Source: Bacillota bacterium (GTDB taxonomy: Bacteria; Bacillota; Clostridia; Christensenellales; SZUA-584). Taken from it: 64,000 bases of DNA. The translations under genes and the position numbers were made by a program. Below, piece by piece: positions 15,634 through 23,621 of the stretch. The stretch covers positions 1-64,000 of the forward strand of contig JAEYPS010000012.1 of NCBI GenBank assembly GCA_023410475.1. The letters are read 5' to 3'. The notes beneath the pieces were generated by a model. That model saw nothing but the letters and a program-made list of their open reading frames with translations, did not search any database and was not told the origin of the DNA. How positions within the stretch are numbered: position 1 is the first letter of the stretch; each line of letters opens with the position of its first letter.

Positions 15634-16901
15634 TGTTTGTAGATAAAGCCAAGATATATATAAAGGCGGGCGACGGTGGAGCGGGAGCCGTTTCGTTTCA
15701 CCGCGAGAAGTACGTTAACGCGGGCGGCCCCGACGGAGGAGACGGAGGCAGGGGCGGCGATATAGTATTTGCCTCCGACAACGGCATGCGCACGCTTATG
15801 GACTTTCATTACCGTCATAAATACGTCGCGGGACACGGAGAGAGCGGCAGAAAGAAAAACCAGTTCGGCAAAAAAGGCGACGATCTTATAATACACGTTC
15901 CGCCGGGGACGGTGATAAAGGACTTCGAGACGGGGCGCATCGCCGCGGACATAAGGGAAGGAAGCCGCGTGCTGCTCAAAGGCGGTGCAGGCGGAAAAGG
16001 CAACGCGAGGTTTGCCACGTCCACAAGGCAAAAGCCGTCGTTCGCGACTCCGGGCAGAAAGACAAAGGGAAGGTTCGTCGTGCTTGAACTCAAGTCGATA
16101 GCAGACGTGGGCCTTATTGGCTTTCCCAGCGTGGGCAAGTCTACGCTGCTCGCGGCGTGCACGAGCGCGCGGCCCAAGATAGCCGACTATCATTTCACAA
16201 CGCTTTCACCCAACCTAGGCGTCGTGCAGGTAAGAGACTCGAGCTTTGTGATGGCCGACATTCCGGGGCTCATAGAGGGCGCGCACGAGGGCGCGGGGCT
16301 GGGGCTAGACTTTTTAAGGCACATAGAGAGGACGAGGATGCTCATACACGTCGTCGACGCGTCGTGCTTTGAGGGAAGAGACATCATAGAAGATTACGAG
16401 GCGATAAGGAACGAGCTTTCAAGCTATTCGCCGGCGCTCCTTGATAAGCCGGAGATAGTTGCGGCGAACAAGATGGACATGCCGGACGCTCAGGAAAATG
16501 CGGAAAGGCTAAGACAATACCTTGCTCCCAAGGGAATAGAAGTTTTTGAGATAATCGCTGCGATAGGGGAAGGCACTAAGGATCTTGTGGTGAGGGCAAA
16601 TGAGATGCTCGCAGACCTGCCCGTGCCTCAGCCTGACGTGCCCGACGGCATAGTCGAGGAATGGGCACTCGAGCGTGACGACTTGGGATACGACATAACG
16701 AAACAGGACGGAGTATACTATGTAGACGGTTCGCTGATACAGGAGATAATGGCGAAGACCGACCCTAATGACATAGACTCTATGCGCCACTTCCAGAAGC
16801 TTTTGGTCGATTTCGGTATAATAAAGGCGCTGCGGCGCGAGGGCGCGAAGACGGGCGATACGGTGGCCCTTGAAGGGCTGGAATTTGATTTTGTGGACTG
16901 A
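15630..16901 (+). CDS. obgE: GTPase Obg
   Basis: Ribosome-associated GTPase for 50S assembly, growth and, in spore formers, sporulation onset; 423 residues. The glycine-rich Obg domain (GDGGAGAVSFHREKYV onward) occupies 1-158, the G domain has G1 GFPSVGKSTL, G3 DIPGLIEGAHEGAGLG and G4 NKMD, and a C-terminal OCT domain (about 340-423, EEWALERDDLGYDI onward) is present, as in Firmicutes Obg. Start overlaps the nth stop; a second ATG follows directly. yhbY follows after 12 bases. Confidence 0.97.
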   Translation: MMFVDKAKIYIKAGDGGAGAVSFHREKYVNAGGPDGGDGGRGGDIVFASDNGMRTLMDFHYRHKYVAGHGESGRKKNQFGKKGDDLIIHVPPGTVIKDFETGRIAADIREGSRVLLKGGAGGKGNARFATSTRQKPSFATPGRKTKGRFVVLELKSIADVGLIGFPSVGKSTLLAACTSARPKIADYHFTTLSPNLGVVQVRDSSFVMADIPGLIEGAHEGAGLGLDFLRHIERTRMLIHVVDASCFEGRDIIEDYEAIRNELSSYSPALLDKPEIVAANKMDMPDAQENAERLRQYLAPKGIEVFEIIAAIGEGTKDLVVRANEMLADLPVPQPDVPDGIVEEWALERDDLGYDITKQDGVYYVDGSLIQEIMAKTDPNDIDSMRHFQKLLVDFGIIKALRREGAKTGDTVALEGLEFDFVD

Positions 16902-16913
16902 CAAGGAGGAAAT

Positions 16914-17201
16914 ATGCTGACGAGCAAACAAAGAGCGGCGCTGAAGGCCATGGCGAACAACATAGAGCCTATTATATTCGTGGGCAAGGCGGGCATCACC
17001 GACAACGTCATAATGCAGGCCGAGGAGGCGCTGACCGCGAGGGAGCTTATAAAAGGGACTGTGCAGCAGGCTTCGCCCATGGGCGCTGCGGAGGCGCTTG
17101 AAACGATAGCTCAAAAGACGGGCGCGCAGGCCGTACAGTCGTCGGGGCGCAAGTTCGTGCTGTACCGGCCGAGGCCGAAAGACCCGGGCATAAGGATCTG
17201 A
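16914..17201 (+). CDS. yhbY: Ribosome assembly RNA-binding protein YhbY
   Basis: A 95-residue CRS1/YhbY-domain protein that associates with pre-50S particles. Typical features: LTSKQRAALKAMANNIEPI, the FVGKAGITDNV GxxG-type loop and QSSGRKFVLYRP near the end. It follows obgE in the same operon behind AAGGAGG, a common Firmicutes arrangement of two ribosome-assembly factors. Confidence 0.95.
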   Translation: MLTSKQRAALKAMANNIEPIIFVGKAGITDNVIMQAEEALTARELIKGTVQQASPMGAAEALETIAQKTGAQAVQSSGRKFVLYRPRPKDPGIRI

Positions 17202-17211
17202 CAAATTTGGA

Positions 17212-17240
17212 TTGTAATCGTTTTTAAATGATGATATAAT
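17212..17240 (+). promoter_or_regulatory. Promoter of the glycerol-3-phosphate dehydrogenase operon
   Basis: TTGTAA at 17212-17217, 17-base spacer, TATAAT at 17235-17240. Predicted start near 17247, about 20 bases before the attenuator hairpin. Confidence 0.7.
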
Positions 17241-17267
17241 ATCAGCATAGGATAGGCAGGAGATGTG

Positions 17268-17300
17268 AGCCGTACCTCATTATTTGAGGCACGGCTTTTT
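17268..17300 (+). terminator. Leader attenuator hairpin, probable GlpP target
   Basis: AGCCGT-A-CCTCA pairs with TTGAGG-C-ACGGCT around a short loop, followed by five Ts, and stands 41 bases before the first gene. The same layout, a terminator hairpin in a short leader before a glycerol-3-phosphate dehydrogenase gene, is the target of GlpP antitermination in Bacillus. A GlpP homologue is encoded at 40828-41388. Confidence 0.75.
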
Positions 17301-17340
17301 GTATTGGCTGAAATTTAAGATGATTATTGGGGGGACGGCA

Positions 17341-18777
17341 ATGGTCTGCGACATAGCGGTAATAGGAGCGGGAGTAACGGGCTGCCTTATAGCGAGAGAG
17401 CTCTCGATGTACGACGTTAAAGTCTGCGTTTTTGAGGCTACAGAGGATGTCGCGACAGGAACGAGCAAGGCGAACAGCGGAATAGTGCACGCGGGTTACG
17501 ACGCGACTCCCGGCAGCATGAAAGCGGCGATGAACGTAAAAGGCAACGCTATGATGAAAACGGTGGTGGGTGAGCTCGGCGTGCCGTATAAAAACTGCGG
17601 CTCGTTTGTGGTCGCGTTCTGCGAGGAAGAGGAAGCGAGCATAAGGGAGCTCGAAAAGCGCGGAAAACAAAACGGCGTGGAAGTTAAGATTATGTCAGGC
17701 GAGCGGGCAAGAGCGCTTGAGCCCGCGCTGAGCGATGAGATAACGCTTGCGCTCTGGGCGCCCTCGGCGGGCATCATATGCCCTTGGACGCTTACGATAG
17801 CGGCTGCGGAAAACGCGGCTGCGAACGGCTCCGAGTTTTTCTTTAACAGCCGTGTGACGGACATACAGCGCAAGAACGGACGGTTTCTGATAAACGCCGG
17901 GGAAAACACATTCGAGGCAAAACAGATAATAAACGCCGCGGGCGTATACGCCGACGAGATATCCTCTATGGCGGGCGGCGAGCGTTTCGGCATACGTGCG
18001 CGCAAGGGCGAGTATATAGTGTTCGACACCGAGATGGAGGCAAGGACGAACGCTATTATATTCGGAGCGCCCAGCGAGAAGGGCAAGGGAGTGCTCGCGT
18101 CGCCTTCCGTTCACGGAAACATGTTTGCGGGGCCGACGTCGGAGTTTACGGACGATAAGGAGGATAAGTCCACCTCGGGAGGAGGGCTTGAAAAGGCGGT
18201 TGAGGGTTCGCAAAGGCTTGTCCCCGGCATTCAAAAGAGGTACGCGATAGCGGTATTCTCGGGGCTGAGGGCTGTGCCGGACGGCCACGATTTTATTATA
18301 GAGCGCTCGAAGAGCGCGCCGGGGCTTGTTAACGTAGCCGGAATAGAGTCTCCGGGGCTGACGTCCGCGCCGGCTATAGCGGAATATGTAACGAAGCTTT
18401 TGTTCGAAGACGGTCTTCCGGCCGTAAAAAAGGACGCGGTTAGGATAAGAAAGCCTATAGAGGCATTCGCGGAAGCTAATCCGGAGCGCAGGCAGGAGCT
18501 TATAAAGAAGGACGCGAATTACGCCAATGTAGTCTGCCGCTGCAAGCACGTCACGGAAGCGGAGGTAATAGAGAGCATAAGGCGTCCGTGCGGCGCGACG
18601 ACGGTCGACGGAGTGAAGTTCCGCACAGGCGCGGGCATGGGGCGCTGCCATGGGGGCTTCTGTATGCCGCGCATAATGCGCATACTCGCGAGAGAGCTCG
18701 GGCGTGAATACAGCGGCATAGAGAAGGGCGCTAAGGGCTCGTACATACTGACGCGCAGGACTAAGGGGGACATATGA
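17341..18777 (+). CDS. FAD-dependent glycerol-3-phosphate dehydrogenase-type oxidoreductase with BFD-like [2Fe-2S] domain
   Basis: A 478-residue DAO-family flavoprotein (COG0579 type) that probably oxidises glycerol 3-phosphate to dihydroxyacetone phosphate. The FAD-binding IAVIGAGVTGCLIARELS starts at residue 4 and ANSGIVHAGYD is the family motif. The C-terminal part has a BFD-like Cys set: CRCKHV and GRCHGGFC. The start at 17341 follows GGGGGGAC; the upstream in-frame part overlaps the attenuator. It heads a three-gene operon with an NADH-oxidoreductase-like and a DUF1667 protein, a set common in anaerobic Firmicutes. Control by GlpP is inferred. Confidence 0.88.
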   Translation: MVCDIAVIGAGVTGCLIARELSMYDVKVCVFEATEDVATGTSKANSGIVHAGYDATPGSMKAAMNVKGNAMMKTVVGELGVPYKNCGSFVVAFCEEEEASIRELEKRGKQNGVEVKIMSGERARALEPALSDEITLALWAPSAGIICPWTLTIAAAENAAANGSEFFFNSRVTDIQRKNGRFLINAGENTFEAKQIINAAGVYADEISSMAGGERFGIRARKGEYIVFDTEMEARTNAIIFGAPSEKGKGVLASPSVHGNMFAGPTSEFTDDKEDKSTSGGGLEKAVEGSQRLVPGIQKRYAIAVFSGLRAVPDGHDFIIERSKSAPGLVNVAGIESPGLTSAPAIAEYVTKLLFEDGLPAVKKDAVRIRKPIEAFAEANPERRQELIKKDANYANVVCRCKHVTEAEVIESIRRPCGATTVDGVKFRTGAGMGRCHGGFCMPRIMRILARELGREYSGIEKGAKGSYILTRRTKGDI

Positions 18778-20006
18778 GAGTTGACGTAGCGGTAGTGGGC
18801 GCGGGGCCGGCGGGGCTCGCGGCGGCGATAGCGGCAAGGGAGAACGGCGCCGAAAGCGTACTCATAATAGACAGAGAGGAAGGGCCGGGAGGCATACTCA
18901 AGCAGTGCATACACAACGGCTTCGGGCTGCATATATTCTCAGAGGAGCTGACGGGCCCCGAATACGCGGCACGATATACGGACAGGGCGCAGGCTCTGGG
19001 TGTAAAATTCCTTTATGAAACGATGGTGCTCAGCATTTCAAAGGACAGAGTGCTATCCGCCGTCGGCAGAGAGACGGGGCTTGTTGAGATAGAAGCGGGC
19101 GCGGTAGTGCTCGGAATGGGCTGCCGCGAGAGGAGCAGCGGGGCGCTTATGATACCGGGTGACAGGCCGTCAGGCGTGCTTACCGCGGGCACGGCGCAGA
19201 GGTTCGTTAACATAGAGGGATATATGCCGGGCAAAGAGGTCGTTGTTTTGGGCTCGGGAGATATAGGCCTCATAATGGCGAGAAGGATGACGCTGGAGGG
19301 CGCAAGCGTCAAGATGGTGCTCGAGCTCATGCCTTTCTCGGGAGGGCTTGTGCGCAACATAGTGCAGTGCCTCGACGATTTTGATATACCCTTGCGGCTT
19401 TCGCATACCGTGACGAGCATACACGGAAAAGAGAGGCTCGAGGGCGTCACGGTGGCGGCTGTGGACGCCGACTTAAAGCCCATACCCGGAACGGAAGAAT
19501 ATGTGCCATGCGACACGCTGCTGCTCTCCGTAGGGCTTATACCCGAGAACGAGCTTTCGCGCGGCATAGGGATAGAGATACATCCCGTAACGGGCGGGCC
19601 GGTAGTGGACAGTGACATGCAGACAAGCTGCCCCGGAGTGTTCGCGTGCGGCAACGCCGTGCAGGTACACGACCTCGCCGATAACGTGAGCGAGGAGGCG
19701 GCGCGCGCAGGCAAGGCCGCCGCGAAGTTCTGCCGCGGCTATGAGCAAAGCGGATATTTCAGGACTGTCGCCGGGGAAGGCGTAAGGTATGTTGTGCCTC
19801 AGCGCTTAAAAGACGACGGCAATGACAAGATATTATACTTCAGGGTATCGGGCGTATACAGGAACTGCCGCACCGTCGCGCAGTGCTGCGCAAAGAGAAT
19901 AGCCTCCAAGAAGCGCGTTATGTGCGCTCCCGGGGAGATGGAATCACTCAAGGTAAAGGGCTGCGATATAACCGGCGATATAGAAGTATTTGTGGAGGAG
20001 GGCTGA
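18774..20006 (+). CDS. FAD/NAD(P)-binding oxidoreductase, second subunit of the G3P dehydrogenase-type complex
   Basis: A 410-residue pyridine-nucleotide-disulfide-oxidoreductase-like protein (HcnB/COG0446 type). The FAD-binding VAVVGAGPAGLAAAIAA is at the N-terminus, and the NAD-binding VVVLGSGDIGLIMARRM follows at about 150-166; GVFACGNAVQVHDLADNVSEE is the second FAD motif. It overlaps the previous gene by four bases, so expression is coupled. It likely passes electrons from glycerol 3-phosphate to NAD or another carrier. The acceptor is not known from sequence. Confidence 0.88.
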   Translation: MRVDVAVVGAGPAGLAAAIAARENGAESVLIIDREEGPGGILKQCIHNGFGLHIFSEELTGPEYAARYTDRAQALGVKFLYETMVLSISKDRVLSAVGRETGLVEIEAGAVVLGMGCRERSSGALMIPGDRPSGVLTAGTAQRFVNIEGYMPGKEVVVLGSGDIGLIMARRMTLEGASVKMVLELMPFSGGLVRNIVQCLDDFDIPLRLSHTVTSIHGKERLEGVTVAAVDADLKPIPGTEEYVPCDTLLLSVGLIPENELSRGIGIEIHPVTGGPVVDSDMQTSCPGVFACGNAVQVHDLADNVSEEAARAGKAAAKFCRGYEQSGYFRTVAGEGVRYVVPQRLKDDGNDKILYFRVSGVYRNCRTVAQCCAKRIASKKRVMCAPGEMESLKVKGCDITGDIEVFVEEG

Positions 20007-20008
20007 GT

Positions 20009-20356
20009 ATGGAGAGGAAGATAACGTGCATAGGATGTCCTCTGGGCTGCGCGGTTGCCGTTAAGACCGAGGGCGGGAACATAATCGGCATATCGGGGCA
20101 TACATGCAAAAAGGGCGAGGAGTACGCGAGGACGGAAGTCACCGACCCGCGCCGTATGCTGACGACTACCATGCGGCTATCCGGAGGAGGGCTTGTGCCC
20201 GTAAAGACGAGCGAGCCGTTAAAGAAAGCGCTGCTGCAGGGCGTTATGGGTTTGATAAACAAGGCGGAGGCGAAAGCGCCTGTCGACATTGGCGACGTGC
20301 TGATAAGCGATATACTCGGCACGGGTGCCGACATTGTTGCGTCCGACAGGCGTTAA
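20009..20356 (+). CDS. DUF1667 cysteine-rich protein of the G3P dehydrogenase-type operon
   Basis: A 115-residue protein with an N-terminal Cys cluster C-x2-C-x3-C (CIGCPLGCAV) and a further Cys in GHTCKKGEEYA, consistent with an iron-sulfur or zinc site. The EVTDPRRMLTTTMRL segment is typical of DUF1667. It always accompanies the two flavoproteins in this gene set and may be an electron-transfer subunit. The start at 20009 follows GGAGGAGGG; earlier in-frame codons lie in the preceding gene. Confidence 0.88.
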   Translation: MERKITCIGCPLGCAVAVKTEGGNIIGISGHTCKKGEEYARTEVTDPRRMLTTTMRLSGGGLVPVKTSEPLKKALLQGVMGLINKAEAKAPVDIGDVLISDILGTGADIVASDRR

Positions 20357-20366
20357 GAAGTATAAT
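20337..20366 (+). promoter_or_regulatory. Candidate promoter very close to the radical SAM gene start
   Basis: TTGCGT at 20337-20342, 18-base spacer, TATAAT at 20361-20366, lying in the end of the DUF1667 gene. Transcription would start at about 20373, the A of the proposed start codon. Confidence 0.4.
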
Positions 20367-20372
20367 GCTTGC

Positions 20373-21239
20373 ATGGAATACCTTGTCAGGGAGATACAGT
20401 GCAAGAGCGCGCTGCATTTCCACAACTCAAAATGGCTGCCGTACAAATATGATCTGAACGTCTACCGCGGCTGCGCCCACGGTTGCATATACTGCTACGC
20501 GCTCTATTCCCATGAGTATATTGCGGGCGGCAGCTTTTATAACGAGATTTACGCCAAGGCAAACGTCGCGGACGTGCTGAAAAAAGAGCTTCCCAGGTTT
20601 TCGGGGGAACTCGTTAACCTCGGAGGCGTGACGGACAGCTATCAGCCCGCCGAGAGGGAGTGCCGTTTTATGCCGCCTGTGTTGGAGCTGCTTGCCCGAT
20701 ATAACATTCCTGTTTCCATATGCACAAAATCAACGCTCATATTAAGAGACATCGAATTGCTAAAACGCGTTAACGATGCGGGAGGCATCATGTGCTCATT
20801 CACCGTGACGACGGTGGACAAAACCGCGGCAAGGCTTCTCGAGCCGAACGCCCCTGCGCCTAAAGAGCGTATGGAGGCTCTGAGAGAGATGAAGAAACAC
20901 GGCATAACGTGCGGCGTACACCTTATGCCTATAATACCTCTTATCACCAGCGGCGAGCATAGCATAGATGCTCTGTTTTGCGCCGCGAAGGACGCGGGCG
21001 CCGATTACGTTCTCGCCGGAGCGCTAAACATTAAAAACAAGACGTTCTATGACAGCCTGCGCCAAAGCTTCCCCGCGGAGTACGGCGGGGTAAGGGACAT
21101 ATACCGAGACAAGAAAGCGTATAAGGATTACAGGGCGGAGCTTGCAGACACGCTGGACAGAGTGAGAAAAAGATACGGTATGCCTTCATACGTAAGCCTG
21201 CCGCGAAAGAATCAGGCGACTCAAATGACGTTTCTATAA
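20373..21239 (+). CDS. Radical SAM protein, SPL/Rv2578c-like
   Basis: A 288-residue radical SAM enzyme. The cluster motif C-x3-C-x2-C is in RGCAHGCIYCYALYSHEY. The flanking sequences (KYDLNVYRGC, LGGVTDSYQPAERE, ICTKSTLILRDIELL) match the COG1533 spore-photoproduct-lyase-like group of uncharacterised proteins; true SPL lacks the first of these. The start MEYLVREIQC at 20373 has no ribosome binding site but lies about seven bases after a TATAAT, so it may be read from a leaderless message or by read-through. Substrate unknown. Confidence 0.88.
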   Translation: MEYLVREIQCKSALHFHNSKWLPYKYDLNVYRGCAHGCIYCYALYSHEYIAGGSFYNEIYAKANVADVLKKELPRFSGELVNLGGVTDSYQPAERECRFMPPVLELLARYNIPVSICTKSTLILRDIELLKRVNDAGGIMCSFTVTTVDKTAARLLEPNAPAPKERMEALREMKKHGITCGVHLMPIIPLITSGEHSIDALFCAAKDAGADYVLAGALNIKNKTFYDSLRQSFPAEYGGVRDIYRDKKAYKDYRAELADTLDRVRKRYGMPSYVSLPRKNQATQMTFL

Positions 21240-21247
21240 GGTGGGCT

Positions 21248-21748
21248 ATGGATATGAGATTAAGGGCGGCGCAGCTTAGCGACATCCCGCAGATAACGGC
21301 GCTTTTCAAAGAAGCGATAAGTGATATGTGCCTGCGCGGCATACATCAGTGGGACGAGATATATCCCTCGTGTGAGCTTTTGCGCAGCGACGTTGAAAAG
21401 CGGCAGATGTATGTGCTCGTTTGCGAAGGTGTTATCGTTTCAGCAGTAGTCATAAACGACGAGCAGGACGAAGAGTATAAAAGCGCACAATGGAAGTATA
21501 CAAAGGCAAATGCCGCCGTCATACACAGGCTTTGCGTCCACCCTTCGCATCAGGGCAGGGGATACGGCAGGGCGTCCGTGACGGAGGCCGAGAGGCTCAT
21601 GAAAAGCATGGGCTACACAGCGGTGCGCCTTGACGCGTTCTCGCAGAATCCTTTCGCTCTTAAGCTGTATGAGCGCCTTGGGTATGAGCGCGCGGGTGAG
21701 GTGCGCTTTCGCAAGGGGATATTCTTTCTGTATGAAAAACTGCTTTGA
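21248..21748 (+). CDS. GNAT-family N-acetyltransferase
   Basis: A 166-residue acetyl-CoA-dependent acyltransferase. The IHRLCVHPSHQGRGYGRASV segment is the acetyl-CoA-binding motif A, followed by MGYTAVRLDAFSQNPFALKLYERLGYERAGEV. It lies eight bases after the radical SAM gene and may share its transcript. The substrate is not predictable. Its last 136 bases are overlapped on the other strand by a small open frame. Confidence 0.9.
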   Translation: MDMRLRAAQLSDIPQITALFKEAISDMCLRGIHQWDEIYPSCELLRSDVEKRQMYVLVCEGVIVSAVVINDEQDEEYKSAQWKYTKANAAVIHRLCVHPSHQGRGYGRASVTEAERLMKSMGYTAVRLDAFSQNPFALKLYERLGYERAGEVRFRKGIFFLYEKLL

Positions 21749-21870
21749 AGATTAGGCTTTTTCTCTCTTGCTTCTCGCTTTTCAAGCACTATAAGTATCG
21801 CGCAAAACGCGGCGAACAGTAAAAACGCGCCCGCGACCAGCGGCAATGACGACCAAACCCTGTCCAGCAT
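21613..21870 (-). CDS. Possible small single-pass membrane protein
   Basis: An 85-codon frame starting at 21870 directly behind GGGAGGGTTGTT, a strong ribosome binding site with good spacing. It begins MLDRVWSSLPLVAG, continues as a hydrophobic helix (about 8-28) and then a charged segment EKREAREKKP, as in many small membrane proteins. The C-terminal half is antisense to the GNAT gene and looks non-conserved, so the original stop may have been lost. No family was recognised. Confidence 0.45.
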   Translation of the reverse strand: MLDRVWSSLPLVAGAFLLFAAFCAILIVLEKREAREKKPNLQSSFSYRKNIPLRKRTSPARSYPRRSYSLRAKGFCENASRRTAV

Positions 21871-21941
21871 AACAACCCTCCCGTAGAAACTATGTTCATA
21901 ATACATCGATGTATGTACGAAATATCGGACACTGAAGCTTA

Positions 21942-21971
21942 ACAAAAAAATACGCCTGCAAGCTGCAGGCG
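21942..21971 (-). terminator. Terminator of glnA
   Basis: On the minus strand CGCCTGCA, GCT loop, TGCAGGCG, then TATTTTTTTG. It lies 45 bases after the glnA stop. Confidence 0.85.
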
Positions 21972-22015
21972 CAAAGGAAGTTTATCAATCTTTAGAGGGG
22001 TCAATCCCTTCTTGT

Positions 22016-23350
22016 TTAATATTTAGTAAGGTACTGGCTGATCTCCCACGGATGTACGGTCATTCTGAACGTATCCCATTCCTTTATCTTAAAATCGTAG
22101 TAGACTTTGAATATATGATCTCCCAATGTTTCTTTTACGAGCGGGTCGGCTTTAAATACCTGCAAAGCGTCGTAAAGGTTGCCCGGCAGGCTTGAAACTC
22201 CGCACTGATCCATTTCATCAGTAGTCAGTCTGAATATGTTTTTATTGACTGCGGGCGGGGGAGTCAGACCTTTCTTAATACCGTCGAGACCGGAAGCCAG
22301 CATCAGCGCGATAGCGAGATACGGGTTGGCGGCCGGGTCGGGGTTCCTGAGCTCTACTCTCGTGCCCGCGCCTCTTGAGGCGGGTATGCGTATGAGCGGG
22401 CTTCTGTTCTGTGCCGACCACGCGATATAGCATGGGGCTTCATAGCCGGGCACAAGACGCTTATAAGAGTTTACCAGCGGATTCGTTACAGCCACTATCG
22501 ACTTTATGTGTTCAATGATGCCCGCGATGTAATTGTACGCTACTTTAGAGAGGCCGAGTTCTCCGTCTTTGTCATAAAAAGCGTTGCCGTCTTTTGTGCA
22601 CAGCGACTGGTTCGTGTGCATGCCGCTGCCGTTGATGCCGAATATCGGCTTGGGCATGAACGTCGCGTAAAGCCCGTGGCGGGCGGCTATGCTCTTTACA
22701 ACTATCTTGAACGTCATTATGCTGTCGGCGGTGGAAAGCGCGTCCTTGTATTTAAAGTCTATCTCGTGCTGGCCTTCGGCAACCTCGTGATGCGAGGCCT
22801 CAATCTCGAAGCCCATCGCCTCGAGCATAAGGCAGATGTCGCGGCGCGCGTCTTCTCCCTTATCGATAGGCGCGAGATCGAAATACCCGCCCTCGTCCTG
22901 GGTTATCGTTGTCGGCTTGCCCTCAGCGTCGGTATGGAACAAAAAGAATTCGCATTCCGGGCCGACGTTCATCGTATATCCCATTTTAGCCGCTTCGGCC
23001 AGCGTTTTTTTGAGGATGAATCTCGGACATCCTTCGTAAGGGTTGCCGTCCGTGGTGTAAACGTCGCATATGAGCCTTGCCACCTTGCCCTGCTGCGGTC
23101 TCCACGGGAATATCTCGAACGTATCCGTATCCGGCATCAGGAGCATGTCGGACTCCTCAATGCGCACGAAGCCGTCGATGGATGAACCGTCAAACATACA
23201 ACCCTCTTCGAGCACTCTCGGGAGCTGCCTTGACGTTATCGCCACGTTCTTTAAAATGCCGAAAACGTCGGTGAACTGAAGCCTTACGAACTTGACGTCG
23301 TTTTCCTCGACCAGCTTTAATATCTCTTTGTTAGTATACTTGCCTGCCAT
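22016..23350 (-). CDS. glnA: Glutamine synthetase, type I
   Basis: Makes glutamine from glutamate and ammonia, the entry point for nitrogen assimilation; 444 residues, the length of Firmicutes GSI-alpha. Seen: the FTDVFGILKNV N-terminal domain, FDGSSIDGFV, metal-site segments NVGPECEFFLF and HHEVAEGQHEIDF, the NGSGMHTNQSL nucleotide site and the NPDPAANPYLA motif. GGAGAGG precedes the start. Its leader contains a terminator-like hairpin, so expression may be attenuated. The ammonium channel and PII genes at 2467-4216 belong to the same pathway. Confidence 0.97.
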   Translation of the reverse strand: MAGKYTNKEILKLVEENDVKFVRLQFTDVFGILKNVAITSRQLPRVLEEGCMFDGSSIDGFVRIEESDMLLMPDTDTFEIFPWRPQQGKVARLICDVYTTDGNPYEGCPRFILKKTLAEAAKMGYTMNVGPECEFFLFHTDAEGKPTTITQDEGGYFDLAPIDKGEDARRDICLMLEAMGFEIEASHHEVAEGQHEIDFKYKDALSTADSIMTFKIVVKSIAARHGLYATFMPKPIFGINGSGMHTNQSLCTKDGNAFYDKDGELGLSKVAYNYIAGIIEHIKSIVAVTNPLVNSYKRLVPGYEAPCYIAWSAQNRSPLIRIPASRGAGTRVELRNPDPAANPYLAIALMLASGLDGIKKGLTPPPAVNKNIFRLTTDEMDQCGVSSLPGNLYDALQVFKADPLVKETLGDHIFKVYYDFKIKEWDTFRMTVHPWEISQYLTKY

Positions 23351-23423
23351 ATTATTACCTCTCCTTTAAATATATCAGCATAAAAATGCTTATTTAATGT
23401 TTTTTTTGGCCCGCCTTCCAATA

Positions 23424-23466
23424 TAATAAAAAAGATGCCAAACCGCGCGCCCGAGGCGCCGCATCT
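23424..23466 (-). terminator. Leader terminator upstream of glnA
   Basis: On the minus strand AGATGC pairs with GCATCT, with an inner GCGCC/GGCGC stem, and a run of six Ts follows. It lies between the promoter and the glnA start (about 75 bases before it), so read-through must be controlled. I could not assign it to a riboswitch or ANTAR class. Confidence 0.65.
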
Positions 23467-23499
23467 GACATCATCGTCTGCTTATATTTTTGTAAGTAT

Positions 23500-23528
23500 A
23501 CAATATCATAATATAATTTTAGATGCAA
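23500..23528 (-). promoter_or_regulatory. Candidate promoter of glnA
   Basis: On the minus strand TTGCAT (23528-23523), 17-base spacer, TATTGT (23505-23500). Start near 23493 gives a leader of about 140 bases that includes the hairpin. Confidence 0.45.
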
Positions 23529-23574
23529 TACTTTTTTAAAATTTCATGAACAAGAAACACACCTGTGCAAGTTA

Positions 23575-23583
23575 TGATATAAT
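23575..23583 (+). promoter_or_regulatory. Extended -10 element before the PBP2 gene
   Basis: TGATATAAT, with no clear -35 box, lies 39 bases before the mrdA start. The start of the minC operon has no separate clear promoter, so this may drive PBP2 and minCDE together. Confidence 0.4.
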
Positions 23584-23621
23584 AAAAAACGGCATGGTGG
23601 AATAATCATTCGGAGCCGTAT

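Noticed and set aside
15528..16193. 221-codon frame antisense to obgE
   Set aside because: Shadow frame in the glycine-rich Obg domain; no start signal.
17695..18837. 380-codon frame antisense to the glycerol-3-phosphate dehydrogenase-type gene
   Set aside because: Composition (Arg, Leu, Tyr-rich) and position show it to be the mirror of the real coding frame.
22508..23185. 225-codon frame antisense to glnA
   Set aside because: Shadow frame of a GC-biased conserved gene; Arg/His-rich and without a ribosome binding site.
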